Shown here piece by piece: positions 26,173 through 34,397 of a DNA stretch of 64,000 nt. The position numbers were made by a program, and so were the translations under genes. How positions within the stretch are numbered: position 1 is the stretch's first letter; each line of letters starts with the position of its first letter. Below the pieces are notes generated by a model. The model was not told the origin of the DNA. It made no database searches and was given only the letters and a program-made list of their open reading frames with translations. This DNA is from Pseudomonas sp. WS 5079 (GTDB lineage: Bacteria; Pseudomonadota; Gammaproteobacteria; Pseudomonadales; Pseudomonadaceae), in NCBI RefSeq assembly GCF_012985465.1, contig NZ_JAAQWN010000002.1, positions 1 to 64,000 of the forward strand, read 5' to 3'.

Positions 26173-26517
26173 TCAGAGATTCAAATCACGCACGGGACGT
26201 ACTTCCACACTGCCGACCCGTGCCGCCGGGATGCCGCCTGCCACCTGCAGCGCCTCATTCAAGTCCCGGGCTTCAATCAGATAGAAGCCGGCAAGCTGCT
26301 CCTTGGTTTCGGCAAACGGCCCATCGGTGATCGATAACTTGCCGTTGCGCATGCGCACAGTGGTGGCCGTGCTCACCGGCTGCAGGGCCTCGGCCGCGAG
26401 CATGCGGCCACTGCCGTGGACCGCCTCGGCATAGGCGTGGCATTCCGGGTCCTTGGGGCTATCGGGCAGGCTGTGCAGCAAGGCTTCGGCGCTGTAGACC
26501 AGGCACAGGTATTTCAT
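26173..26517 (-). CDS. YciI-family (DGPF) protein
   Basis: 114 residues. Begins MKYLCLVYSAE and contains the eponymous DGPF in LSITDGPFAETKEQLAGFYLIEA. The fold is a small ferredoxin-like dimer. DGPF genes are the commonest neighbours of ECF42 sigma factors and usually belong to the sigma regulon. It is 33 bp upstream of the SRPBCC gene. Confidence 0.9.
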   Translation of the reverse strand: MKYLCLVYSAEALLHSLPDSPKDPECHAYAEAVHGSGRMLAAEALQPVSTATTVRMRNGKLSITDGPFAETKEQLAGFYLIEARDLNEALQVAGGIPAARVGSVEVRPVRDLNL

Positions 26518-26559
26518 GGCGTTCTCCGTTTTCGGACTACTGACTATAGTTGGCAGCGC

Positions 26560-26979
26560 TCAAGGTTTCAGGTCGAACAGCCCGGCGCCGGTTTCCATAT
26601 CGAAAGGCGCGGACCAGTGCTCATGCACCACCTTCCATTGGCCGTCGATACGTTGATAACCGGCGGTGACGCGCATCCAGCAGGTTTTCAGCACGCCATC
26701 TGGCCCAGAGCCACCACAGTGCGCGAGCCAGTGGGCAAAGGCGCTGTTATCGGCGGCGACGATATGCAGCTCATGGAAGTCAAAAACCCCTGGGCCTGGG
26801 CAAAACTCCATGCAGGCCTGCCAATGGGCGCGGTAGGCCGCCTTGCCTTTGAACTGCAGGGCCTTGACGGCGTCGAACGCGACGATATCGTCGGCGTAAA
26901 AGCTGACAATCTGCTCGACATCCTTGGCGACCACCGCGTGTTTCCATTGCTCGATCAGGGTGTTGATTGGGTTGCTCAT
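26560..26979 (-). CDS. SnoaL/NTF2-like protein
   Basis: 139 residues. NTF2-like cone fold suggested by LIEQWKHAVVAKDVEQIVSFYADD at the start and by RIDGQWKVVHEHWSAPFDMETG at the end. Members are ketosteroid-isomerase-like and catalytically diverse. It is the first gene of the SnoaL-YciI-SRPBCC-ECF operon, so it should carry the promoter recognised by the sigma factor. Confidence 0.88.
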   Translation of the reverse strand: MSNPINTLIEQWKHAVVAKDVEQIVSFYADDIVAFDAVKALQFKGKAAYRAHWQACMEFCPGPGVFDFHELHIVAADNSAFAHWLAHCGGSGPDGVLKTCWMRVTAGYQRIDGQWKVVHEHWSAPFDMETGAGLFDLKP

Positions 26980-27127
26980 GGCGATACTCCTCGGGGTGGA
27001 AAATCACGGAAGACACCCTTAGTCGAATGGGCCGCCTGCCAATCGACAAGCCTACAAAAAATAATTTCGCCAAGGATAAAGCCGCTAGAATTTGCGACTT
27101 CCCTGTAGGACTTCGGATATCTGCTCG

Positions 27128-27613
27128 ATGGAAACCCGCCTCGCGCCCTATGAGACGCTGACTGCTACCCAGCAACAGCAACTCGCCAGCCTCGAAGTCC
27201 ACCCCGAGCAACTGGCCTTTAGCGGTGATATCTACTGCGCGCTGAACAGCCTGCAAGTCAACCCAAGCCCCGGCATCAAGGGCTTCGCCCTGCTGGCCGA
27301 CGACGTTCCCGTGGCCTTCCTGCTGCTCAAGCGCCCGCCCTGCCTGCCCCATTGGGCCGACGCACACAGCGCCACACTGCATGCCTTGCAAGTCGATCGC
27401 CACCATCAGGGCCGAGGCTTCGGCAAAGCCTGCCTACAAGCCCTACCCGCCGCCGCCCGCCTGGCCTGGCCGCAGATCAGCGCCTTGGAGTTGTCGGTGG
27501 ACAGCGACAATGTGGCGGCACTGGGCTTGTATTTGCAGCAGGGCTGGGTAGACCGGGGCGAAGCGTATAAAGGGCGGGTGGGTTATGAGCGGCGGTTGGC
27601 GCTACTGTTTTGA
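27128..27613 (+). CDS. GNAT-family N-acetyltransferase
   Basis: 161 residues. The acetyl-CoA loop is HHQGRGFGKACLQAL (about 98-112, matching Q/RxxGxG/A), preceded by the beta-strand LHALQVD. The C-terminal strand (LELSVDSDNVAALGLYLQQGW) is also conserved. The substrate is unknown. It shows no signal peptide. A flavin-oxidase gene follows 20 bp later and may be cotranscribed. Confidence 0.88.
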   Translation: METRLAPYETLTATQQQQLASLEVHPEQLAFSGDIYCALNSLQVNPSPGIKGFALLADDVPVAFLLLKRPPCLPHWADAHSATLHALQVDRHHQGRGFGKACLQALPAAARLAWPQISALELSVDSDNVAALGLYLQQGWVDRGEAYKGRVGYERRLALLF

Positions 27614-27633
27614 TTACCGGCAAGGAGACTCCC

Positions 27634-28239
27634 ATGCTAACCACCCTGGACCAACTCGAAACCCTCTACGGCCTGCCCCACGAGCGTGCCCTGCGCAAGG
27701 AAATCGCGTTTCTCAATGAGGATTACCAGGCGATGGTCAACGCCTCGCCGCTGGTGATTGTCAGCTCTTCAGGCGCCGATGGCCTCGACGGCTCGCCTCG
27801 GGGCGATGTGCCGGGGTTTGTGCGGATCATCGATGAACGCACGCTGGCGATCCCGGATCGGCCGGGCAACAACCGCCTCGATACCCTGCGTAACCTGATT
27901 GTGGATCCACGGATTGCCCTGCTGTTTATCATTCCGGGGATCGGCGAGACCCTGCGGGTCAACGGGCGGGCGCAGATTTCCATCGAGCCTGAGTTGCTGC
28001 AAAGCTTTGCGGTCAATGGCAAGCCGGCACGCTCGGTGATTGTGGTGCAGGTAGAAGCGGCGTATTTCCACTGTTCGAAGGCCTTTGTGCGCTCCGATTG
28101 CTGGAACCCGGACAAGCATGTAGAGCGTTCAACGCTGCCGTCAGCGGGGGCCATCCACAAGCGTCTGAATGATGGGCAGTTTGATGCCGAGGCCTATGAT
28201 CGGGAGATGCCGGAGCGGGTCAAGGCCACGTTGTATTGA
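27634..28239 (+). CDS. Pyridoxamine 5'-phosphate oxidase-fold flavoprotein
   Basis: 201 residues. The split-barrel PNPOx-like fold is supported by SPLVIVSSSGADGLDGSPRGD, then LAIPDRPGNNRLDTLRNLIVDPRIALLFIIPG, then LRVNGRAQI, the pattern of the MSMEG_1061-type FMN-binding branch. The substrate is unknown. AAGGAG sits 7 bp before the ATG. A REP pair follows shortly after the stop. Confidence 0.85.
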   Translation: MLTTLDQLETLYGLPHERALRKEIAFLNEDYQAMVNASPLVIVSSSGADGLDGSPRGDVPGFVRIIDERTLAIPDRPGNNRLDTLRNLIVDPRIALLFIIPGIGETLRVNGRAQISIEPELLQSFAVNGKPARSVIVVQVEAAYFHCSKAFVRSDCWNPDKHVERSTLPSAGAIHKRLNDGQFDAEAYDREMPERVKATLY

Positions 28240-28270
28240 GGCCCTGGCCGGCTCGGGCGCCCCTGAGATC

Positions 28271-28372
28271 GCCATCGCGGGCAAGCCCGCTCCCACAGGT
28301 AATTGCGCGGTACCAGGTTTTGAGTACACCCCGATACAAATGTGGGAGCTGGCTTGCCTGCGATGGCGGTGG
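28271..28372. repeat. Inverted REP pair
   Basis: GCCATCGCGGGCAAGCCCGCTCCCACA faces ATGTGGGAGCTGGCTTGCCTGCGATGGC, about 40 bp apart, between convergent genes. Confidence 0.88.
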
Positions 28373-28389
28373 ATCAGGCGATGTACAGG

Positions 28390-28872
28390 TTATGCGGACT
28401 TTTCGACAGGCAGCCAGATTTCCACAGTACCGGTGCCCTTAACCACATCGAAATCGGCGCTGTAACGCTCAAAATCCGGCCCGGCGACCTTGTAGCCCGA
28501 CGTCGGCAACCACTCGAACATGATCCGCTCATAGGTCTGCGACAGCGCATACACCGGCCCGTAGTGCGCGAAGACGGCATAACGATTGGCCGGCACTTCA
28601 ATGGATACAAAGTTGCCCGGCACATCATGCTTGGCCGGTACTTCGACGCCGGCGATGTAATCGAATTCTTCTTGCGTGGCGTTGTAGCAAACGCCGTAAG
28701 TCACGCCGCCAATGCGCTTCTTGATGTCCTTGATACACGTGTCGAACAGCTCCCACAACTTCGGAATGTCCCCCAGGGTAGCCTTGCCGTAATGGCCGCC
28801 GACCCCGGCGATCACCATGGCCTTGCCCTCTTCCATGCGGGGTTCCAGGGGTAGCGTTGCCTGTTGGTTCAT
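28390..28872 (-). CDS. GyrI-like/effector-binding domain protein
   Basis: 160 residues. A SOUL/GyrI-like small-molecule-binding fold is suggested by MVIAGVGGHYGKAT, VPANRYAVFAHYGPVYALSQTYERIMFEWLPTSGY and the end VEIWLPVEK, the last being the usual finish of AraC-effector-binding domains. No DNA-binding domain is attached. I chose the ATG at 28872; an in-frame ATG at 28886 would add five residues. GGAG precedes at normal spacing. It is divergent from alaC. Confidence 0.85.
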   Translation of the reverse strand: MNQQATLPLEPRMEEGKAMVIAGVGGHYGKATLGDIPKLWELFDTCIKDIKKRIGGVTYGVCYNATQEEFDYIAGVEVPAKHDVPGNFVSIEVPANRYAVFAHYGPVYALSQTYERIMFEWLPTSGYKVAGPDFERYSADFDVVKGTGTVEIWLPVEKSA

Positions 28873-29067
28873 CTGCACAATCTCCATGGGTGAGTGACCA
28901 AAACCATACCGAGTATAGGGGCATACTCGCTTCATACTCCAGACCGAAAAATTTCCTACGCCATCTGGACAAACGGCTGTCATCGCCCGTATTGTCTGCC
29001 CCGCAGGCCACCGCAGTGGCCGACGTCGCTCGGACGGTTCCGGGCGCTTACGTATTCCGAGGCAACA

Positions 29068-30279
29068 ATGGCAGACCAAGGTTCGCCGCGCCGCTTTGCG
29101 CGCATAGATCGACTCCCCCCTTATGTTTTCAATATCACTGCCGAGCTGAAGATGGCTGCGCGTCGGCGCGGCGAAGACATCATCGACTTGAGCATGGGTA
29201 ACCCCGACGGCCCGACCCCACCGCATATCGTGGAAAAACTGGTGACCGTCGCCCAGCGTGAAGACACCCACGGCTACTCCACCTCCAAAGGCATCCCGCG
29301 CCTGCGCCGCGCTATTTCGCGCTGGTACAAGGACCGCTATGAGGTGGATATCGACCCGGAAACCGAGGCCATCGTGACCATCGGCTCCAAGGAAGGCCTG
29401 GCGCACTTGATGCTGGCCACCCTGGACCAGGGCGATACCGTGCTGGTGCCCAACCCCAGCTACCCGATTCATATCTACGGTGCGGTGATCGCCGGCGCCC
29501 AGGTGCGTTCGGTGCCGCTGATTCCCGGCGTGGACTTCTTTGCCGAGCTGGAACGGGCGATTCGCGGTTCGATCCCCAAGCCGAAAATGATGATCCTGGG
29601 TTTTCCGTCCAACCCGACCGCGCAGTGCGTGGAGCTGGATTTCTTCGAGCGGGTGATCGCCCTGGCCAAGCAGTACGACGTGCTGGTGATCCACGACCTG
29701 GCCTACGCCGATATCGTCTACGACGGCTGGAAAGCCCCGTCGATCATGCAGGTGCCGGGCGCCAAGGACATTGCGGTGGAGTTTTTTACCCTGTCCAAGA
29801 GCTACAACATGGCCGGCTGGCGCATTGGCTTTATGGTGGGCAACGCAGAACTGGTCAACGCCCTGGCGCGCATCAAGAGTTACCACGACTACGGCACCTT
29901 CACCCCGCTGCAAGTGGCGGCGATTGCCGCGCTGGAAGGCGACCAGCAATGTGTGAAGGACATTGCCGAGCAGTACCGCCAGCGCCGCAACGTGCTGGTC
30001 AAGGGCCTGCATGAGCTGGGCTGGATGGTGGAGAACCCGAAGGCGTCGATGTACGTCTGGGCGAAAATCCCCGAGGCGTATGCCGCCATGGGTTCGCTGG
30101 AATTTGCCAAGAAGTTGCTACTCGAAGCCAAGGTGTGTGTGTCGCCGGGGATCGGCTTTGGCGAGTATGGCGATGACCATGTGCGCTTTGCGCTGATCGA
30201 GAACCAGGACCGCATTCGCCAGGCGGTGCGCGGGATCCGCGCCATGTTCCGGGCCGACGGCCTGGTCACCAAGGCCTGA
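29068..30279 (+). CDS. alaC: Alanine transaminase (class I/II PLP aminotransferase)
   Basis: 403 residues. PLP lysine motif [10 protein letters not shown] (Lys near residue 245), the substrate-binding [14 protein letters not shown] segment, the [11 protein letters not shown] aspartate-tyrosine pair and the late arginine in [15 protein letters not shown] are all present. The N-terminus [16 protein letters not shown] is characteristic of AlaC. It makes alanine from pyruvate and glutamate in the cytosol. CCGAGG precedes the ATG at 29068. Upstream in-frame codons overlap the promoter region and are not conserved. Confidence 0.93.
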   Translation: MADQGSPRRFARIDRLPPYVFNITAELKMAARRRGEDIIDLSMGNPDGPTPPHIVEKLVTVAQREDTHGYSTSKGIPRLRRAISRWYKDRYEVDIDPETEAIVTIGSKEGLAHLMLATLDQGDTVLVPNPSYPIHIYGAVIAGAQVRSVPLIPGVDFFAELERAIRGSIPKPKMMILGFPSNPTAQCVELDFFERVIALAKQYDVLVIHDLAYADIVYDGWKAPSIMQVPGAKDIAVEFFTLSKSYNMAGWRIGFMVGNAELVNALARIKSYHDYGTFTPLQVAAIAALEGDQQCVKDIAEQYRQRRNVLVKGLHELGWMVENPKASMYVWAKIPEAYAAMGSLEFAKKLLLEAKVCVSPGIGFGEYGDDHVRFALIENQDRIRQAVRGIRAMFRADGLVTKA

Positions 30280-30303
30280 TGCCTAACCCGATCCAACGGT
30301 CAA

Positions 30304-30390
30304 TGTAGGAGCTGGCTTGCCGGCGATGCACACACCTCGGGGTGCCAGGCATACCGAGGTGATGCTATCGCCGGCAAGCCGGCTCCTACA
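30304..30390. repeat. Inverted REP pair with inner stem
   Basis: TGTAGGAGCTGGCTTGCCGGCGAT faces ATCGCCGGCAAGCCGGCTCCTACA. Between them, CACCTCGG / CCGAGGTG extends the cruciform. It lies between the convergent alaC and gntP genes and may stop transcription from both. Confidence 0.9.
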
Positions 30391-30407
30391 GTGATGTCAG
30401 TGAAGGT

Positions 30408-31760
30408 TTAAACCACCAACGACAGCAACATGATGAAGCCCAGCGCCACGATGGACAGGATGGTCTCCATGGCCGTCCAGGTCTTGAACGTCTCGGCCAC
30501 GGTCATGTTGAAGTACTGCTTGACCAGCCAGAACCCTGCATCGTTGACGTGCGACAGAATCAACGACCCCGCCCCCGTCGCCAGCACCAGCAACTCCAGG
30601 TTGACCCCCGGCACCATCCCCACCACCGGCACCACAATGCCTGCGCCAGTAATGGTGGCAACGGTCGCCGAGCCCGTAGCAATCCGAATCACCGCCGCCA
30701 CCAGCCAGGCCAGCAGGATCGGGTTGATCTGCGCTGTCACCGCCATATGGCCGATCACATCACCTACGCCGCTGGTCACCAGCATCTGCTTGAAACCGCC
30801 ACCGGCACCGATGATCAGGATGATCGCGGCGGTCGGCGCAAGGCTGGCATCCAGCAACTTGAGGATCTGTTTGGAATGGATGCCCTGGCGATGGCCAAAG
30901 GTGTACAGCGACAGCAGCAACGCCAGGAGCAAGGCGCTGATCGGGTGGCCGATCATGTCCATCCAGTTACGCACGATGTGCCCGTCTGGCAGGGCGATGT
31001 CGGCGAAGGTTTTGAGCAGCATCAGGAATACCGGCAGCAGCACGGTGATCAGGGTGATGCTGAAGCTCGGCAGGTTTTTCCCGTCGGACTCACGGGCCAG
31101 TTGGTCCACCAGTTCCTGGGACGGGTTGCCGGGGATGTACTTGGCAATGAACGTACCGAAGATCGGCCCGGCAATGATGGCGGTGGGCAAGGCGACGATC
31201 AGGCCGTAAAGGATGGTCTTGCCGATATCCGCGCCAAACACGCCGATGGCCAGCAACGGCCCCGGGTGCGGCGGCACCAGGCCATGCACCGCCGAGAGGC
31301 CGGCGAGCAACGGGATGCCGATCTTGATCAGCGACACACCGGTGCGCCGCGCAACGATAAACACCAGCGGGATCAGCAACACAAAGCCGATCTCGAAGAA
31401 CAGCGGGATGCCCACCAGGAAGGCGGCGAACATCATTGCCCACTGCACCTTGTCCTTGCCGAAGGCGCGGATCAGGGTTTGGGCGATCTGATCGGCACCG
31501 CCGGATTCGGCCATCATCTTGCCGAGCATCGTACCCAGCGCCAGGATTATCCCGACAAACCCGAGCACGCCGCCGAAACCGTCCTGGAAGGCCTTGATGA
31601 TCTTGTCCACGGGCATGCCCGAGGTCAGGCCCAGAAAACCTGAGGCGATGATCAGGGCGATAAAGGGGTGAACCTTGAACCGGGTGATCAACACGATCAA
31701 CCCGATGATGGTGACCACTGCATCGAGCAGCAGGTAAGACTCGTGGGACATGCCAAACAT
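30408..31760 (-). CDS. gntP: Gluconate:H+ symporter, GntP family
   Basis: 450 residues with about 12-14 membrane helices. GntP-family hallmarks include GGFGGVLGFVGIILALGTMLGKMM-like sequence, HGLVPPHPGPL, and the late GSATVATITGAG with the NDAGFWLVKQYF segment. It imports gluconate into the cytoplasm, where GntK phosphorylates it. It sits 84 bp downstream of gntK and has its own operator (31819-31830), so it may be transcribed both with gntK and separately. Confidence 0.94.
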   Translation of the reverse strand: MFGMSHESYLLLDAVVTIIGLIVLITRFKVHPFIALIIASGFLGLTSGMPVDKIIKAFQDGFGGVLGFVGIILALGTMLGKMMAESGGADQIAQTLIRAFGKDKVQWAMMFAAFLVGIPLFFEIGFVLLIPLVFIVARRTGVSLIKIGIPLLAGLSAVHGLVPPHPGPLLAIGVFGADIGKTILYGLIVALPTAIIAGPIFGTFIAKYIPGNPSQELVDQLARESDGKNLPSFSITLITVLLPVFLMLLKTFADIALPDGHIVRNWMDMIGHPISALLLALLLSLYTFGHRQGIHSKQILKLLDASLAPTAAIILIIGAGGGFKQMLVTSGVGDVIGHMAVTAQINPILLAWLVAAVIRIATGSATVATITGAGIVVPVVGMVPGVNLELLVLATGAGSLILSHVNDAGFWLVKQYFNMTVAETFKTWTAMETILSIVALGFIMLLSLVV

Positions 31761-31818
31761 GGGGGTCGTCTCCTGTTTGTTGTTGTTATTAAAGCGGGTG
31801 TTGAGTTTCGTGCCGTCG

Positions 31819-31830
31819 GATAGCGCTATC
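31819..31830 (+). promoter_or_regulatory. GntR operator upstream of gntP
   Basis: GATAGCGCTATC is a perfect 12-bp palindrome 58 bp before the gntP start. The same core appears before gntK (32397) and gntR (32549), which is a LacI-type operator pattern. Confidence 0.75.
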
Positions 31831-31844
31831 TTTCAGCCAAAAAA

Positions 31845-32378
31845 TCATCGGGAAGGTTCAAAGCCGTGGGTCAGCCACCACGCGTGGGTCTGCGCGGCCA
31901 ACGCGTCGATGCTGTCTTCACTGGCATTGAGGGCCAGGGTCAGCGGCTCGCCAATGGGCGATTCGAGGGTGGCGAACTGGCTGTCGATCAGGCTGGCCGG
32001 CATGAAATGGCCGGGGCGATGGGACACACGGTCGGCGGCCACCTCGCGGGTCAGTTCGAGGAAGACAAAGCCCAGGCCCGGCGCGGCTTCGCGCAGGTGA
32101 TCGCGGTATTTTTTCTTCAGCGCCGAACAGGTCAGCACCGGATGCTCGCCGGCCTTGAGCGCACGGCGCAGCTCATCGCAGAGGATATCGAGCCAGCCGG
32201 CACGGTCGTCGTCGTTGAGAGGATGGCCTGCGCTCATCTTTTCGATGTTGGCAGCCGGGTGAAAGCTGTCGCCTTCAATGGCGGTGGCGCCGCTCAACAG
32301 GCACAGGGCCTCGCTGACACTGGACTTGCCACAGCCGGAAACACCCATGATGACCAGGGCGGTAACAGGTTGACTCAT
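31845..32378 (-). CDS. gntK: Gluconokinase
   Basis: 177 residues. P-loop GVSGCGKSS at about 12-20, then EGDSFHPAANIEKMSAGHPLNDDDR, the gluconate kinase signature, then CSALKKKYRDHLR and RPGHFMPASLIDSQFATLE. It makes 6-phosphogluconate from gluconate and ATP, feeding the Entner-Doudoroff and pentose phosphate routes in the cytosol. It is the first gene of the gntK-gntP unit and lies behind an operator. Confidence 0.95.
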   Translation of the reverse strand: MSQPVTALVIMGVSGCGKSSVSEALCLLSGATAIEGDSFHPAANIEKMSAGHPLNDDDRAGWLDILCDELRRALKAGEHPVLTCSALKKKYRDHLREAAPGLGFVFLELTREVAADRVSHRPGHFMPASLIDSQFATLESPIGEPLTLALNASEDSIDALAAQTHAWWLTHGFEPSR

Positions 32379-32396
32379 GAAACACCTCAGGACGCA

Positions 32397-32408
32397 GATA
32401 GCGCTACC
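32397..32408 (+). promoter_or_regulatory. GntR operator upstream of gntK
   Basis: GATAGCGCTACC, 18 bp before the gntK start; one base from the perfect palindrome near gntP. Confidence 0.7.
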
Positions 32409-32548
32409 TTTGCACGCCCTAAGGCTAGTGCAAAAACAGGCTTTTCCCGCGCCTAATTGTCATTTTTATGGAGTGACGCGTGCATCCTCTCCAACTGTTT
32501 GCGCAAGGATCAGGCAACCCTTTGCGCAAGTATTTGCAGGCCTTTGGA

Positions 32549-32560
32549 GACAGCGCTACC
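32549..32560 (+). promoter_or_regulatory. GntR operator upstream of gntR
   Basis: GACAGCGCTACC, 34 bp before the gntR ATG, again keeping the AGCGCT core. It implies autoregulation. Confidence 0.7.
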
Positions 32561-32594
32561 TTAGTGCCTCGATTTTTGTTTGGCAAGCCGCCTG

Positions 32595-33623
32595 ATGACC
32601 TCCAAGAACGATAAAAATACCCGCACGACGGGTCGCCCTACCCTTAACGAAGTTGCCCGCCTGGCGGGGGTCAGCCCGATTACCGCCTCCCGGGCCCTGC
32701 GCGGGATCAGTACCGTGGCCACCGAACTGGTGGAAAAAGTACAGAAAGCCGCCGCCGAGCTGAACTACGTGGTCAACCCCGCTGCCCGCGCCCTGGCGTC
32801 GGCCCGCAGCCAGTCGGTGGTGGTGCTGGTGCCCTCGCTGTCCAACCTGCTGTTTATCGAAACCCTGGAAGCCATCCACCAGGTGCTGCGGCCAAAGGGC
32901 TTCGAAGTGCTGATCGGCAACACCCACTATTCCCGGGACGAAGAAGAAAACCTGTTGCGCAACTACATGGCCTACCAGCCTCGGGGCCTGCTGCTGACCG
33001 GCTTTGACCGCACCGAAAGCGCCCGGCGCATGGTGGAGTCGAGCAATGTGCCCTGCGTGTACATGATGGACCTGGACCCGACGGCCGGCCTCAACTGCGT
33101 CGGTTTCTCGCAGATCAGTGCCGGTGAAACCGCTGCGGCGCACCTGATCTCCCGGGGCCGCAAACGCCTGGCCTATGTCGGCGCGCAACTGGACCAGCGC
33201 ACACTGCTGCGCGGTGAAGGTTTCCGTCGTGGCCTGCAGCAGGCCGGCCTGTATGACCCGGCCCTCGAACTGCTGACGCCGCGCCCCTCGTCGGTGGGCC
33301 TGGGTGGCGAGTTGTTCCTGCAACTGTTGGCCAGCCACCCGGACGTGGACGCGATCTTCTTCGGCAACGACGACCTGGCCCAGGGCGCCCTGCTCGAAGC
33401 CCTGCGCCACGGGATCAAAGTGCCACAGCAGGTGGCGGTACTGGGCTTCAACGACCTGCCCGCCTCCAGCTTCATGGTGCCGCGCCTGAGCAGCATCAGC
33501 ACCCCACGCGAAGCCATTGGCCGACGCGCGGCAGAGCATTTGCTGACGGTGATGGCCGGCAACAAGATCGCCCGGCCGGTGGTGGATATGGGGTTTGAGT
33601 TGAAGGTGCGCGAGAGCACCTAG
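32595..33623 (+). CDS. gntR: LacI-family gluconate repressor
   Basis: 342 residues. The LacI HTH is at about 15-60 (TLNEVARLAGVSPITASRAL, then the hinge AARALASARS). The periplasmic-binding-protein-like sensor domain follows, with FFGNDDLAQGALLEA and VLGFNDLPASS. It is divergent from gntK and sits next to operators matching LacI symmetry. It should repress gntK, gntP and itself until gluconate or 6-phosphogluconate binds. The ATG at 32595 is preferred to one five codons earlier because it gives the usual short N-terminal tail. Confidence 0.93.
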   Translation: MTSKNDKNTRTTGRPTLNEVARLAGVSPITASRALRGISTVATELVEKVQKAAAELNYVVNPAARALASARSQSVVVLVPSLSNLLFIETLEAIHQVLRPKGFEVLIGNTHYSRDEEENLLRNYMAYQPRGLLLTGFDRTESARRMVESSNVPCVYMMDLDPTAGLNCVGFSQISAGETAAAHLISRGRKRLAYVGAQLDQRTLLRGEGFRRGLQQAGLYDPALELLTPRPSSVGLGGELFLQLLASHPDVDAIFFGNDDLAQGALLEALRHGIKVPQQVAVLGFNDLPASSFMVPRLSSISTPREAIGRRAAEHLLTVMAGNKIARPVVDMGFELKVREST

Positions 33624-33758
33624 GCGCCAGCTGTAGGAATAGACTGACTCTTTGGCAGCGCCTTGCTCCGTTACCTACGGTTGCGTCAGAATCCGCCGGC
33701 TTGTGCGCCTGGGTGGGGCTCTCTAAGGTGGCCCGGTCGCTGAACTTCTCGGTGATCG

Positions 33759-33942
33759 GGTTTAGTAGCCTGAGCAGTCATACAAATGAGCATGAGCTTC
33801 ATCTATCAGGCTTACCGCCTGTGCTTGATGGTGGCTGTGCGCAGGGCGCCCTCGTGGCGCGCCGGTTTTTTGTATGACTTTACCGGTCTACTAACCTGCG
33901 TACAGCCGCCACCCTTTCGTTTAGTAGCGACCCGGTGGTGGC
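33759..33942 (+). ncRNA. Candidate structured leader or repeat element
   Basis: Nested inverted repeats: GGTTTAGTAGCC (33759) with GGTCTACTAACC (33885), and inside them GTCATACAAA (33777) with TTTGTATGAC (33869), the second a perfect 10-bp match. The enclosed sequence folds into CAGGC-TTACC-GCCTG (33807) and GCGCC-CTCGT-GGCGC (33846). A further stem GCCGCCACC / GGTGGTGGC (33905/33934) carries another GTTTAGTAG in its loop and ends 20 bp before the next gene. The rest of the 338-bp gap (33624-33758) shows no gene. Function unknown. Confidence 0.5.
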
Positions 33943-33961
33943 CCAGCCAAAGGTCATAACC

Positions 33962-34285
33962 ATGTTCAAAGTTACTCCCAACCCCCCGCTTCACGACGCA
34001 AAACTCAACCAGGCCGCCCACCGCGCTATTGATCACTACCTCAATCCCCCGACCGCCCCGGCGCCCGAACCTTCCACCCTGTTCACCGTCACTTCCGGCG
34101 CCAGCAGCGAAAGCCTGATTGCCAACAGCTATGAAACCTTTTCCTCCGTTACCACGTTGCTGCTGGACCTGTCCGAAGACCTGACCGGCAAAGACCGTGA
34201 CAGGACCCTGGCGATTCATCAGTTGAGCGAGTTGGGCGTGTTGCTGATGGGCACACTGATGGACCAGCAAACACCGCACAACTAA
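33962..34285 (+). CDS. Small DUF6124/DUF3077-type protein
   Basis: 107 residues. Begins MFKVTPNPP and contains AAHRAIDHYLNPP, a pattern I associate with a family of short proteins common in fluorescent pseudomonads. The C-terminal half (SSVTTLLLDLSEDLTGKDRDRTLAIHQL) is predicted helical. No catalytic motif or membrane span. No named function. It follows the structured element at 33759-33942 and ends in a REP-derived terminator. Confidence 0.8.
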   Translation: MFKVTPNPPLHDAKLNQAAHRAIDHYLNPPTAPAPEPSTLFTVTSGASSESLIANSYETFSSVTTLLLDLSEDLTGKDRDRTLAIHQLSELGVLLMGTLMDQQTPHN

Positions 34286-34307
34286 AAGCCCAGACGCGAT
34301 CAAAAAG

Positions 34308-34340
34308 GTGGGAGCTGGCTTGCCAGCCCCCACTTTTTTT
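34308..34340 (+). terminator. REP-derived rho-independent terminator
   Basis: GTGGGAGCTGGC-TT-GCCAGCCCCCAC followed by seven T. The stem core is a REP sequence, here placed as a proper terminator. Confidence 0.85.
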
Positions 34341-34397
34341 ACCGTGCCCACCTGGCCCCTGCTAAATTGCCCAACTCACACCTGCCAGGGAAGCACC

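Noticed and set aside
28390..30012. 540-codon minus-strand frame merging the GyrI-like gene with antisense of alaC
   Set aside because: Only the last 160 codons resemble a protein family; the rest is the shadow of alaC.
33812..34351. Minus-strand frame over the small DUF gene and its leader
   Set aside because: It starts in REP-derived terminator sequence and is antisense to a gene with a clear family start.
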